The notes under the pieces were generated by a model. That model had not been told where the DNA came from. It saw only the letters and a program-made list of their open reading frames with translations, and did not search any database. The translations under genes were made by a program, and so were the position numbers. 64,000 nucleotides of DNA, taken from assembly GCF_031432315.1 (NCBI RefSeq), contig NZ_JAVKGO010000002.1, positions 152,776 to 216,775 of the forward strand. Reading direction: 5' to 3'. The DNA comes from Serpentinicella sp031432315. GTDB lineage: Bacteria; Bacillota; Clostridia; Peptostreptococcales; Natronincolaceae. Shown one piece after another: positions 34,927 through 41,756 of the stretch. Each line of letters begins with the position of its first letter. The stretch's first letter is position 1.

Positions 34927-34932
34927 AACGAC
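34900..34932. repeat. Perfect inverted repeat spanning the stop codon of the RlmD-like gene
   Basis: GTCGTTTCACTCCTT, a GTG loop and AAGGAGTGAAACGAC form a 15-base-pair stem. The stop TGA at 34924-34926 is in the right arm. There is no T-run, so it may act as a stability or weak terminator hairpin. It also contains AGGAG in the right arm. Confidence 0.7.
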
Positions 34933-35550
34933 TGAAGAAAGTATATGGCAGTAGAAATGACAAATCAAAGATTTAAGATTTTCTTGCATAAGTTCGTCAA
35001 CAACTCCTTTGACGTTGGACGAGCTAATAGAAACGGGCTTTTAATATATTGTATTAGAAATTCACTTAAGCCTTAAATTTTTGATAATACAACCGTTCTA
35101 CTCACTCTGCTTCTAGTAATATATCTATACTTTTTATGTAGTGTTACTAGACTTCCGCCGTCGTTTTCTAGCCAATCGCATCTTTGCTCTTGGGAAAACT
35201 TGGCCTTTATAACACAAAATCACTATTTTAAAGAATTCACCGACATTTTTATTAAATAGACAAAAGAAAATATATGGATATACAATATTTAGATTAATGG
35301 ATGAATAAAATTGTCACTGTCCCCTTTAGTTATACAGAGGGTCTATCTCAAGAGGGTCCTATCCCTAGTCCACTTCCTTAAATGTAATTTTTAGGAAAAA
35401 GTTACCTCTAGTACTAACCCTCGGTTGCAACTATCCATTCGCTTTACATAAACGAACATTTAGCGAATAGTTGGGGGATGTTGGCGCGGGATTTTGGGTG
35501 TTTTGTTAGGGTCTAGCTTTAGGATAAAAAAATATATCTCGAAGAAGTAA
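34933..35550. other. 618-bp non-coding junction at the left edge of the accessory island
   Basis: No gene seen. It holds a CTAGTAA/TTACTAG hairpin near 35112-35152, a REP-like GTCACTGTCCCC at 35313-35324, and an imperfect stem CAACTAT..ATTCGCT / AGCGAATAGTTG at 35428-35473. It looks like remnants of repeats rather than a decayed gene. Confidence 0.5.
35313..35324 (-). repeat. REP-like motif (GTCACTGTCCCC)
   Basis: Reverse-complement orientation of the GGGACRGTGAC motif that recurs around the RAYT gene. Confidence 0.5.
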
Positions 35551-36360
35551 ATGAAAAAAACTTACTTAGATTTTAATGATTTGGAGGGAATAAGTATGGA
35601 AGTAAAGAGAAATGTTGAAGGATTTGATACATCTGATTTAGCTTGGGATGCATATAAGATAATGTATAAGTCAGATTGCGACGAGACGATGTCTTTGTGT
35701 AAAATTTTTGATTTATCAAAACCAGACATAAAAGCTGGTAGGAAAGAAGCATTTATAAAATCAGAAATAAAAGGGATTACAAAAGAAAATAACAAAAATA
35801 TTTCAGTTAGTGGAGATATTATTTTTAATTTTTCTGGTAAAGATAGCAAAAACGGACAGGGACGATATGATAATTTTAGAAAATATATTAAGAAAATTGA
35901 AGATGAAGAGGAGAAGGAAGAGTATCTAAATAAATTAGAAATATGCCATAGAATGCACTACAGTATAGAAAATTGTTCTCTTATGGTTAAACAAGGCAAA
36001 TTACAAATAGCAAAACAATCTATTGGTAATGATAGAGGGGATACGTTTATTTGGGCTTTAGATGAATATTATAAGGGAAAAAATGAATTAGTATTAAATC
36101 ATTCAACACAAGAGAATTGTTTAATATTAAAAGAAGCGTTGAAGTGTTTTGAATATAAAAAATCTCCTAGTGAAAGTATATACCAATATTGTGAAATGTT
36201 TTACAATATATACGATAAAGAACTTGTAGATGCTTTAATATATTCAGGTTCGAAAGCAATTAACTCAGCTAGAAGAGTTCAGGAATATATAGAATTAGCT
36301 TTAGCGTTTTGGGGTATGAGAAGTAAATTTTATTATCAGAAGAAACAAACAATATTATAA
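35551..36360 (+). CDS. Uncharacterised protein, about 254-269 aa
   Basis: Not recognised. A soluble charged protein with SDLAWDAYKIMYKSDCDETM near the N-terminus, and an internal IFNFSGKDSKNGQGRYDNF segment followed by a lysine/glutamate-rich helix. The ATG at 35551 has GAAGAAG upstream. An internal ATG at 35596 with GGAGGG 7 bases before it is equally good and would give 254 residues. It lies at the island edge with non-coding DNA on both sides. Whether it is a defence gene cannot be told from sequence. Confidence 0.6.
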   Translation: MKKTYLDFNDLEGISMEVKRNVEGFDTSDLAWDAYKIMYKSDCDETMSLCKIFDLSKPDIKAGRKEAFIKSEIKGITKENNKNISVSGDIIFNFSGKDSKNGQGRYDNFRKYIKKIEDEEEKEEYLNKLEICHRMHYSIENCSLMVKQGKLQIAKQSIGNDRGDTFIWALDEYYKGKNELVLNHSTQENCLILKEALKCFEYKKSPSESIYQYCEMFYNIYDKELVDALIYSGSKAINSARRVQEYIELALAFWGMRSKFYYQKKQTIL

Positions 36361-36392
36361 CCTCAAATGATACTTCTGTATTGAAACAAAAA

Positions 36393-36403
36393 GGGACGGT
36401 GAC
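36393..36403 (+). repeat. REP motif (GGGACGGTGAC) upstream of the RAYT gene
   Basis: GGGACGGTGAC followed by TTTTTCAC. It is the exact inverse of the GTCAC|CGTCCC site that was split by the IS3 insertion downstream of the RAYT gene. Confidence 0.65.
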
Positions 36404-36607
36404 TTTTTCACACTAAAATATGGTAATATATATTTGAAATTGTTATAATCAAAAGTAGGTTAGAGCTATTAGACCTTATAAAAGGATTAAAAGCGCTGGA
36501 ATTGTTGGTTAGATATTATTGTAATAACAGTATAAGTAGTAAGAAAGTTATAGGAATATAATAAATAAAGCATTACTATACTTTTGCATTGTAAGAGTAA
36601 GAGATAA

Positions 36608-36880
36608 ATGAAAGGTGGGCATCCTTTGGGATTTATCTTGGAATTTATTTTTGAAATTATCATTGAGGGAAGTTTTGAGTTTGCAAAATCCGATAGAGCA
36701 CCAAATATCTTCAAAAATTTTGTCATTCTGGTGATCTTCTCTGGGATCGTATTATTTCTGTGGTTATCTTTTATGATGAGAGAAGAAAAGATTATGATGT
36801 ACACTTTCATTGGTGTGGCTCTTATTATTACGATATTTCTATACAGTTTTTTAAAGGAACTGAAGAGGGGAAAGATATAG
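36608..36880 (+). CDS. Small membrane protein, up to 90 aa
   Basis: Not recognised. Two hydrophobic spans (about 38-54 and 62-82) follow an acidic hydrophobic N-terminal helix. The start is uncertain: ATG 36608 has a weak site, whereas TTG 36626 has AAAGGTGGG 8 bases upstream. It lies between the unknown 269-aa gene and the RAYT. Confidence 0.45.
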   Translation: MKGGHPLGFILEFIFEIIIEGSFEFAKSDRAPNIFKNFVILVIFSGIVLFLWLSFMMREEKIMMYTFIGVALIITIFLYSFLKELKRGKI

Positions 36881-36957
36881 TTATATGATGCAAGCTTAAG
36901 GAAGGATAAGGAAATGATAATAATGTATAATTAAAAGTAAGATATGGAGGTGTAAGA

Positions 36958-37716
36958 ATGCCCCGAGCAGCTAGAAAAATAAGTTCAACAGGAATATATC
37001 ATATTATGATTAGAGGAATTAATCGTTCAAATATTTACTCCGATGAAGTAGACAAGAACAAATTTATAGAAATTCTGATGAAAACAAAAGAAGAAACAAA
37101 GTTTGAGTTATACGCATACTGCTTAATGGATAACCATGCCCATTTTTTATTAAAAGAGAATGAAGTTACAATTAGTACAATTATGAAAAAAGTGTGTGGC
37201 ACTTATGGCGCTTGGTTTAATCAAAGGCACAATAGGGTTGGACACGTATTTCAAGACCGATTTAAAAGTGAAACCGTAGAAACAGAGGCGTATTTAATTG
37301 AAGTGGCCAAGTACATATTGAACAATCCAGTAAAAGCAAAAATAGTTGAGAATCCAACGAATTTCAAATGGAGCAGTTACAAGGAATATACAAATAAAAG
37401 CACATTAACCGATACCGAATTTCTACTTAGCATATACCATACAAATAAAAGAAAGGCAAAAGAACTATTCAGAAAAGAATTTATGAAAAAAGATTTAGTT
37501 CCTATAAATTTAACAATAGACAACATAAGAAGAACAGATACTGAAGCAGAAAGTATTGTAGATAGTGAGAAGAAAACCTTAGGGATTAACAACATAGAAA
37601 ACATCTCAGTAGAGCAAAGAATATTGTTTATAAAAAAATTAAAGGCCATGGGATTGACAAATAGACAGATTATAGCCATATCAGGGCTAAGTAGAAATAA
37701 AGTTATTGGAATATAA
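36958..37716 (+). CDS. REP-associated tyrosine transposase (RAYT, Y1_Tnp / IS200-like)
   Basis: 252-residue HUH-type single-strand nuclease. The family start is PRAARKISSTGIYHIMIRG, the HUH-like motif is CLMDNHAHFLLKE (about 57-69), and the candidate catalytic Tyr is in CGTYGAWFNQRHNRVGHVFQ (about 80-99). A C-terminal helix-turn-helix tail (SVEQRILFIKKLKAMGLTNR and onwards) is common in RAYTs. GGAGGTG lies 7 bases upstream. It is bracketed by oppositely oriented REP motifs, consistent with a stationary REP-processing locus rather than an independent IS. Confidence 0.88.
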   Translation: MPRAARKISSTGIYHIMIRGINRSNIYSDEVDKNKFIEILMKTKEETKFELYAYCLMDNHAHFLLKENEVTISTIMKKVCGTYGAWFNQRHNRVGHVFQDRFKSETVETEAYLIEVAKYILNNPVKAKIVENPTNFKWSSYKEYTNKSTLTDTEFLLSIYHTNKRKAKELFRKEFMKKDLVPINLTIDNIRRTDTEAESIVDSEKKTLGINNIENISVEQRILFIKKLKAMGLTNRQIIAISGLSRNKVIGI

Positions 37717-37727
37717 TGGAGTAAACA

Positions 37728-37732
37728 GTCAC
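37728..37732. repeat. Left half of the REP motif interrupted by the IS3-family element (GTCAC)
   Basis: GTCAC here joins CGTCCC at 39162-39167 once the IS and one CAC duplicate are removed, rebuilding GTCACCGTCCC. Confidence 0.65.
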
Positions 37733-37803
37733 TGTACTAGACCCTATATAGTGTACATGTAAGGGACGGTTATGTATACTACTTATAAGGGGAGATGATA
37801 CGG

Positions 37804-38142
37804 ATGAAAAAGTACACGGATGAGTTTAAGTTACAGGTCATCAAAGACTATTATCAAAGCGATATAGGCGTTAGAGCTATTGCAAGAAGGTATGAATTAC
37901 CTTCAAAGAACTATATAAACAACTGGGAAAAGCAATTAAAGAAAAAAGGGCTGCTACCTGAAGATGCCTCAAAACTTCATAAGACTGCTGGACCAAGCAA
38001 AAACTCTCATATACCTCATGCAAGTAAAACAACTAGAGAGAAACAATTAGAAGCTGAAAATATTAGATTAAAGGCACAAATTGAGTACTTAGAATCTATA
38101 AAATACATGAAGCCCTTCTTATCTAAAAAAAAACTAAAATAA
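37804..38142 (+). CDS. IS3-family transposase OrfA
   Basis: About 112 residues from ATG 37804, with GGGGAG upstream. An N-terminal helix-turn-helix (KYTDEFKLQVIKDYYQSDIG then VRAIARRYELPSKNYINNWE) is followed by a leucine-zipper-like helix (KQLEAENIRLKAQIEYLESI). It ends six codons after the A9 run at 38125-38133, where -1 slippage would fuse it to OrfB and make the active OrfAB transposase. Confidence 0.9.
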   Translation: MKKYTDEFKLQVIKDYYQSDIGVRAIARRYELPSKNYINNWEKQLKKKGLLPEDASKLHKTAGPSKNSHIPHASKTTREKQLEAENIRLKAQIEYLESIKYMKPFLSKKKLK

Positions 38143-38996
38143 GAGATTATAAGTATCAAGCTATATTAGAATTACAGTATAAATATCCTATTGGCCTACT
38201 CTGTGAAATTGCAGGAATTAGTCGTACATCTTTATACAAATACAAAAATAAGCCTGCTAAAAGATCAGATGATATAGAAAAAAAGATCCTCCAAATATAC
38301 AATAAATCTGGAAGAAGGTTAGGTTACAGATCTATAAAACATAAATTAGCAGAAGACTATAGTCTAATGGTGAACCATAAAAAAGTCTTACGAATTATGA
38401 GAGAACTAAATATACGTTCTATAACAAGAAGAAAAAAGAAAATATCTAAAGAATCTATAGCAGATATAAAGGCAAACCTTTTGAAGAGAAGCTTTATAGC
38501 TCAATCTAAGGGTGAAAAATATGTTACAGATATAACTTTTATTCCTACAAAAACTGGTATGACTTACTTATGTGTCTTAATGGACTTGTACGATAGTAAG
38601 GTTGTGTCAGCAACTGTGTCAGATAAGCAAGATAAAGAATTGGTTATCAAAACGATACAACAGGTTGTTGGTAAAATTAATTTGAAAGATGCAATCATTC
38701 ATAGTGATCAAGGTGTGCAATACAGAAGTATCAAGTACATGGATCTTCTATCAGAACTAGGTGTTCGTCAGAGCATGTCGAGGAAAGGAAACTGTTGGGA
38801 TAACGCTAAAGCAGAAAGCTTCTTTAGTTTATTTAAATGCGAAGAATTATATCTACACACTAGAGAATTATCTGATGTTAATGAAGTAAAAGATTTAGTT
38901 AATAACTACTTAAATTACTATAATAATTATAGACCGCAAACACGATTAGGTGGATTGTCTCCACAAAAATATACAGATATGAATGCTGCATCTTAG
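38127..38996 (+). CDS. IS3-family transposase OrfB (rve integrase core)
   Basis: About 289 residues, open in the -1 frame from the A9 slippery run; an internal ATG at 38367 would miss the N-terminal HTH_21-like part (GRRLGYRSIKHKLAEDY). The DDE triad is D in YVTDITFIP, D in AIIHSDQGVQYRS and E in NCWDNAKAESFFSLFK, with the usual YNNYRPQTRLGGLSPQKY end. No internal stop is seen, so the element may be active. Confidence 0.9.
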   Translation, partial: KKTKIRDYKYQAILELQYKYPIGLLCEIAGISRTSLYKYKNKPAKRSDDIEKKILQIYNKSGRRLGYRSIKHKLAEDYSLMVNHKKVLRIMRELNIRSITRRKKKISKESIADIKANLLKRSFIAQSKGEKYVTDITFIPTKTGMTYLCVLMDLYDSKVVSATVSDKQDKELVIKTIQQVVGKINLKDAIIHSDQGVQYRSIKYMDLLSELGVRQSMSRKGNCWDNAKAESFFSLFKCEELYLHTRELSDVNEVKDLVNNYLNYYNNYRPQTRLGGLSPQKYTDMNAAS

Positions 38997-39161
38997 TGGA
39001 AGTTAGCAATACTTAAAGTCATTAAATATTCTAGTAGGGACAGTTAGGATTAAGAACGTTAAATCTGGTCTTTTTAAAGACCTTCAGAAATTATAGTGCC
39101 AGAAAAAAATAGATTAATTAACCGTACCCAAGGTGTAACCTAAAATGGGTCTTGACCACAC

Positions 39162-39167
39162 CGTCCC
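39162..39167. repeat. Right half of the interrupted REP motif (CGTCCC)
   Basis: Joins GTCAC at 37728-37732 to rebuild an inverse copy of the REP at 36393-36403. Confidence 0.6.
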
Positions 39168-39190
39168 GTTTTGTTAATACTTTGTGGTAA

Positions 39191-39376
39191 ATGGTTATGA
39201 ATAAATATTATAGTGTTGTTTTTATTATAACAGTTATCTCAATGTTAATAACTGGTGGTGCTTTAACCTTTATTAATAGTAACCATTATACTTTAGACAG
39301 CCCATTTTTAAAGTGGATGATCATGCTTTTGTTTATTTTGCACCTCAATTGGCAAAATAATAGAAATACGGTTTGA
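39191..39376 (+). CDS. Short hydrophobic ORF, possible small membrane protein or remnant
   Basis: Up to 61 residues with two hydrophobic spans; an internal ATG at 39197 is the better start. No strong ribosome site. It lies just right of the IS element and could be a remnant of a larger gene. Low confidence. Confidence 0.25.
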   Translation: MVMNKYYSVVFIITVISMLITGGALTFINSNHYTLDSPFLKWMIMLLFILHLNWQNNRNTV

Positions 39377-39456
39377 CATGTTAGATACTGTTAGATTAAA
39401 AATCAAAAAGTTAAATTAACCTAATGTAACAAAATTAACTTGCAATGCAACAAACT

Positions 39457-39489
39457 AAATGTTATATTTTAAGTATAAAATGTTATATT
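39457..39489 (+). promoter_or_regulatory. Direct-repeat operator candidate upstream of the HTH/NTase pair
   Basis: AAATGTTATATT occurs at 39457-39468 and again at 39478-39489, a 21-base period (two helical turns), ending at the ribosome site of the HTH gene. This is a plausible autoregulatory operator. Confidence 0.45.
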
Positions 39490-39503
39490 AGGAGGTGGTT
39501 TAA

Positions 39504-40481
39504 TTGTTAATGGCAGCTGAAGCCTATTTGAAAGAGAATATCGATGAGCATATTACACTGAATACTTGGAATAAAAAGAATAACTTGCCGATTTTTTTGA
39601 GAAACAATTACAGTTTTTATGAGATGACAATTCTTGAAACACGATGTGTTCTAGTGGAAGTTATACATGAGATGCCTAATATCGATCAGCTACAAAAGCA
39701 TATAAAGCAAATTAAAAACCTGACAGATCTTCATATTGTGCTATTCTACAAAGCGATTACCAGGTATAGAAGAAAGAGTTTAATTGAAAACAGAATTGCA
39801 TTTGTGATTGAAGATGGGCAAATGTACTTGCCGTTTTTAGGTCTCGATTTAAAAAAAGCGCCAGAGCATGTTGATAAGGAAACAAAGCTTTTTACAACAC
39901 CTGCACAGATTGCGTACTTGTATTTCTTGTACCATAAAGATGAAGTTGTAAATATAACTGAATTCGCAGATAAGATGGGATTTAACAAAATGACAGCTTC
40001 TAGGGCGTTAAATAACCTGTACCATGCGAATTTAATCACCTATGAAATTGCTGGGAAGACAGGACGGAGTAAGGAATATAGAAGGATTCCAGATCCGGAT
40101 TACTTTAAAAATGGTCAAGCTTATCTTAAAACACCAGTGAGAAAAATCATCTACACCAAGACAAAACCTGTAGGGGCCTTGACTGCAGGACTGGATGCGC
40201 TGGCAGGCTTATCCATGTTGAATTCACCTGGTCATCCTGTCCTGGCATTAGATAGAAATCAGCTAAATAAAGAGCAAATAGAAGTTGTTAATAATAATGA
40301 TTTGATAAAAGATGCGAAACTGGTGGAGCTAGAACTTTGGGATTATGATCCGAAACTGTTTTCTAACAAACACCATGTAGACCTGGTCTCTTTATACGCA
40401 ACTTTGAAAGAAGAAACTGATGAAAGGATTGAGCAAGCACTTGAAGAGGTATTGCGAGGTGAATCATGGTACAGGGATTAG
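39504..40481 (+). CDS. HTH (MarR-like) protein, AbiEi-like antitoxin candidate
   Basis: 325 residues from the TTG at 39504, placed 8 bases after GGAGG. The middle (about 128-195) is a winged HTH (VVNITEFADKMGFNKMTASR then ALNNLYHANLITYEIAGKTG). The N-terminal 120 residues are of unknown fold. It overlaps the following nucleotidyltransferase gene by 16 bases, the classic antitoxin-first arrangement of AbiE-type toxin-antitoxin systems. The protein is longer than typical AbiEi, so it may be a divergent branch. Confidence 0.7.
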   Translation: MLMAAEAYLKENIDEHITLNTWNKKNNLPIFLRNNYSFYEMTILETRCVLVEVIHEMPNIDQLQKHIKQIKNLTDLHIVLFYKAITRYRRKSLIENRIAFVIEDGQMYLPFLGLDLKKAPEHVDKETKLFTTPAQIAYLYFLYHKDEVVNITEFADKMGFNKMTASRALNNLYHANLITYEIAGKTGRSKEYRRIPDPDYFKNGQAYLKTPVRKIIYTKTKPVGALTAGLDALAGLSMLNSPGHPVLALDRNQLNKEQIEVVNNNDLIKDAKLVELELWDYDPKLFSNKHHVDLVSLYATLKEETDERIEQALEEVLRGESWYRD

Positions 40482-41233
40482 AAAAATTCAAAGAGTATTT
40501 TGGAAATCATACAAGTCAATATGTCTTTATTGGAGGAACTGCTTGCGATATTCTTATGGATGAGTTGGGAGCACCGTTTAGAGCAACCAAAGACCTGGAT
40601 ATAGTGCTAATCATTGAAGCTCTGGATTCCTCTTTTGGAGAAACCTTCTGGCAGTTCATAGAAGATGGAGGCTATGAGCATCGTGAGAAGGGAACTGGTG
40701 AAAATCAATTTTACCGTTTCACTAAACCGAAGGATTCATCCTTTCCCAAAATGATTGAACTTTTCAGCAAGCTTCCTAATGAATTTGAACTTAGTTTCGA
40801 TAGGGGACTAACGCCTATTCACATTAATGATAGCATTGTCAGTCTCTCAGCAATATTACTAAACGATGATTATTATGATCTATTAGTAAAAGGGAAACGC
40901 ACAGTACACGGCTATTCACTCATTGAAATTGAAACGGTCATCTTGTTTAAGATTAAGGCATGGCTGGATATGAAAGAACGAAAAGAAGTCGGAGAAGAGA
41001 TCGATACGAAAAATATAAAGAAACATAAGAATGATGTCTTTAGACTTCTGGCCAATGTATCTCCTACAAGCAGGATTGAGTTCACAGAAGAAATTCAAAA
41101 TGATGTTATTCTGTTCATTGACAAAATCAAGGAAGACAAACCTGATTTGAAGAACTTAGGTATTAAAGGTACAAGCTTTGATGAAATGCTAGAAATTCTA
41201 GGTGATATATTCTTAGAAAAAGCAGAAGCTTAA
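40466..41233 (+). CDS. AbiEii/nucleotidyltransferase-family toxin candidate
   Basis: 255 residues. Nucleotidyltransferase core: FIGGTACDILMDELG (residues 22-36) followed by RATKDLDIVLII (39-50), giving the GG plus Asp-x-Asp signature. HGYSLIEIETVILFKIKAWL contains the conserved Lys region seen in AbiEii/AbiGii-like enzymes. ATG 40466 lies within the upstream gene with GAGGTG before it. By analogy with AbiEii and MenT toxins it may transfer nucleotides to tRNA or proteins; this is inferred from family. Confidence 0.78.
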   Translation: MVQGLEKFKEYFGNHTSQYVFIGGTACDILMDELGAPFRATKDLDIVLIIEALDSSFGETFWQFIEDGGYEHREKGTGENQFYRFTKPKDSSFPKMIELFSKLPNEFELSFDRGLTPIHINDSIVSLSAILLNDDYYDLLVKGKRTVHGYSLIEIETVILFKIKAWLDMKERKEVGEEIDTKNIKKHKNDVFRLLANVSPTSRIEFTEEIQNDVILFIDKIKEDKPDLKNLGIKGTSFDEMLEILGDIFLEKAEA

Positions 41234-41250
41234 TCGAATATAAGATTTCC

Positions 41251-41278
41251 AAAGAGACATCATAATATGGTGTCTTTA
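41251..41278 (+). terminator. Weak hairpin after the HTH/NTase pair
   Basis: AAAGAGACATCA and TGGTGTCTTTA arms with an AT loop. Confidence 0.45.
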
Positions 41279-41306
41279 TTCATGCTTTAAAGGAGGGGAG
41301 GAACTC

Positions 41307-41345
41307 ATGGCAGACAATTTTGGATTGAAGATTGGTGTTGAATGA
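41307..41345 (+). pseudogene. 12-codon relic resembling the start of a phage tail tape-measure gene
   Basis: Behind AAAGGAGGGGAGG the ATG at 41307 encodes MADNFGLKIGVE and stops. From memory this matches the N-terminus of clostridial phage tail tape-measure proteins, which normally run for hundreds of residues. The match is lost at the stop, just before a REP-like AGTCACTGTC at 41353. It is too short for certainty. Confidence 0.4.
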
Positions 41346-41756
41346 TATAGAAAGTCACTGTCTACTTTTGTTCTTAAGTATTTCACATGACATATTTGTA
41401 TTTCTGCACAAAATATTGACGTATATATTGGACAATATCTAAAAAATAAAATAGCCTTTACAAACACATAGACCTTGCTATAATGTAAGGTTTTCTTTAT
41501 TTTTTTGTGTAAGAATATGGTATACTGTAATTATATTTATTTTACATGGCTATGATAGAAATTAGCTTGGAATAAGCCAAAAACATACTTAAAAGATAAG
41601 CTGTATTACATACGCCGTAGTCTGTATTAAAAAAGGAAATATAGTTAATTTAGAAAGCTTATATGAAATCTATAAATGCCTATTGCAAAAAGAAACATCG
41701 TGGGGTTTAAAATCAATTAGGGGATATTAAAAAATAAAGGAGAAAGGAAGGAGATT
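41346..41756. other. Non-coding region upstream of hsdR
   Basis: A REP-like AGTCACTGTC at 41353-41362 and a weak hairpin near 41472-41494 (ACCTTGC/TAAGGT type). No gene seen. It presumably carries the hsd promoter; TTGACG near 41420 is a possible -35 but no convincing -10 was fixed. Confidence 0.35.

Larger units (their letters stand above)
37733..39158 (+). mobile_element. IS3-family insertion sequence, 1,426 bp, with 3-bp CAC target duplication
   Basis: Ends are TG and CA. The left terminus TGTACTAGACCC matches the inverse of the right terminus (TGGTCAAGACCC) at 9 of 12 bases, and similarity continues into AAGGGACGGTTA / TTGGGTACGGTTA. CAC flanks both ends (37730-37732 and 39159-39161). 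It contains orfA and orfB in the IS3 arrangement with a -1 frameshift window between them. Confidence 0.88.

Noticed and set aside
35400..35480. Group II intron or tRNA-like structure in the island-edge non-coding DNA
   Set aside because: Only one imperfect stem is present; no domain V-like hairpin, reverse transcriptase or cloverleaf could be assembled.
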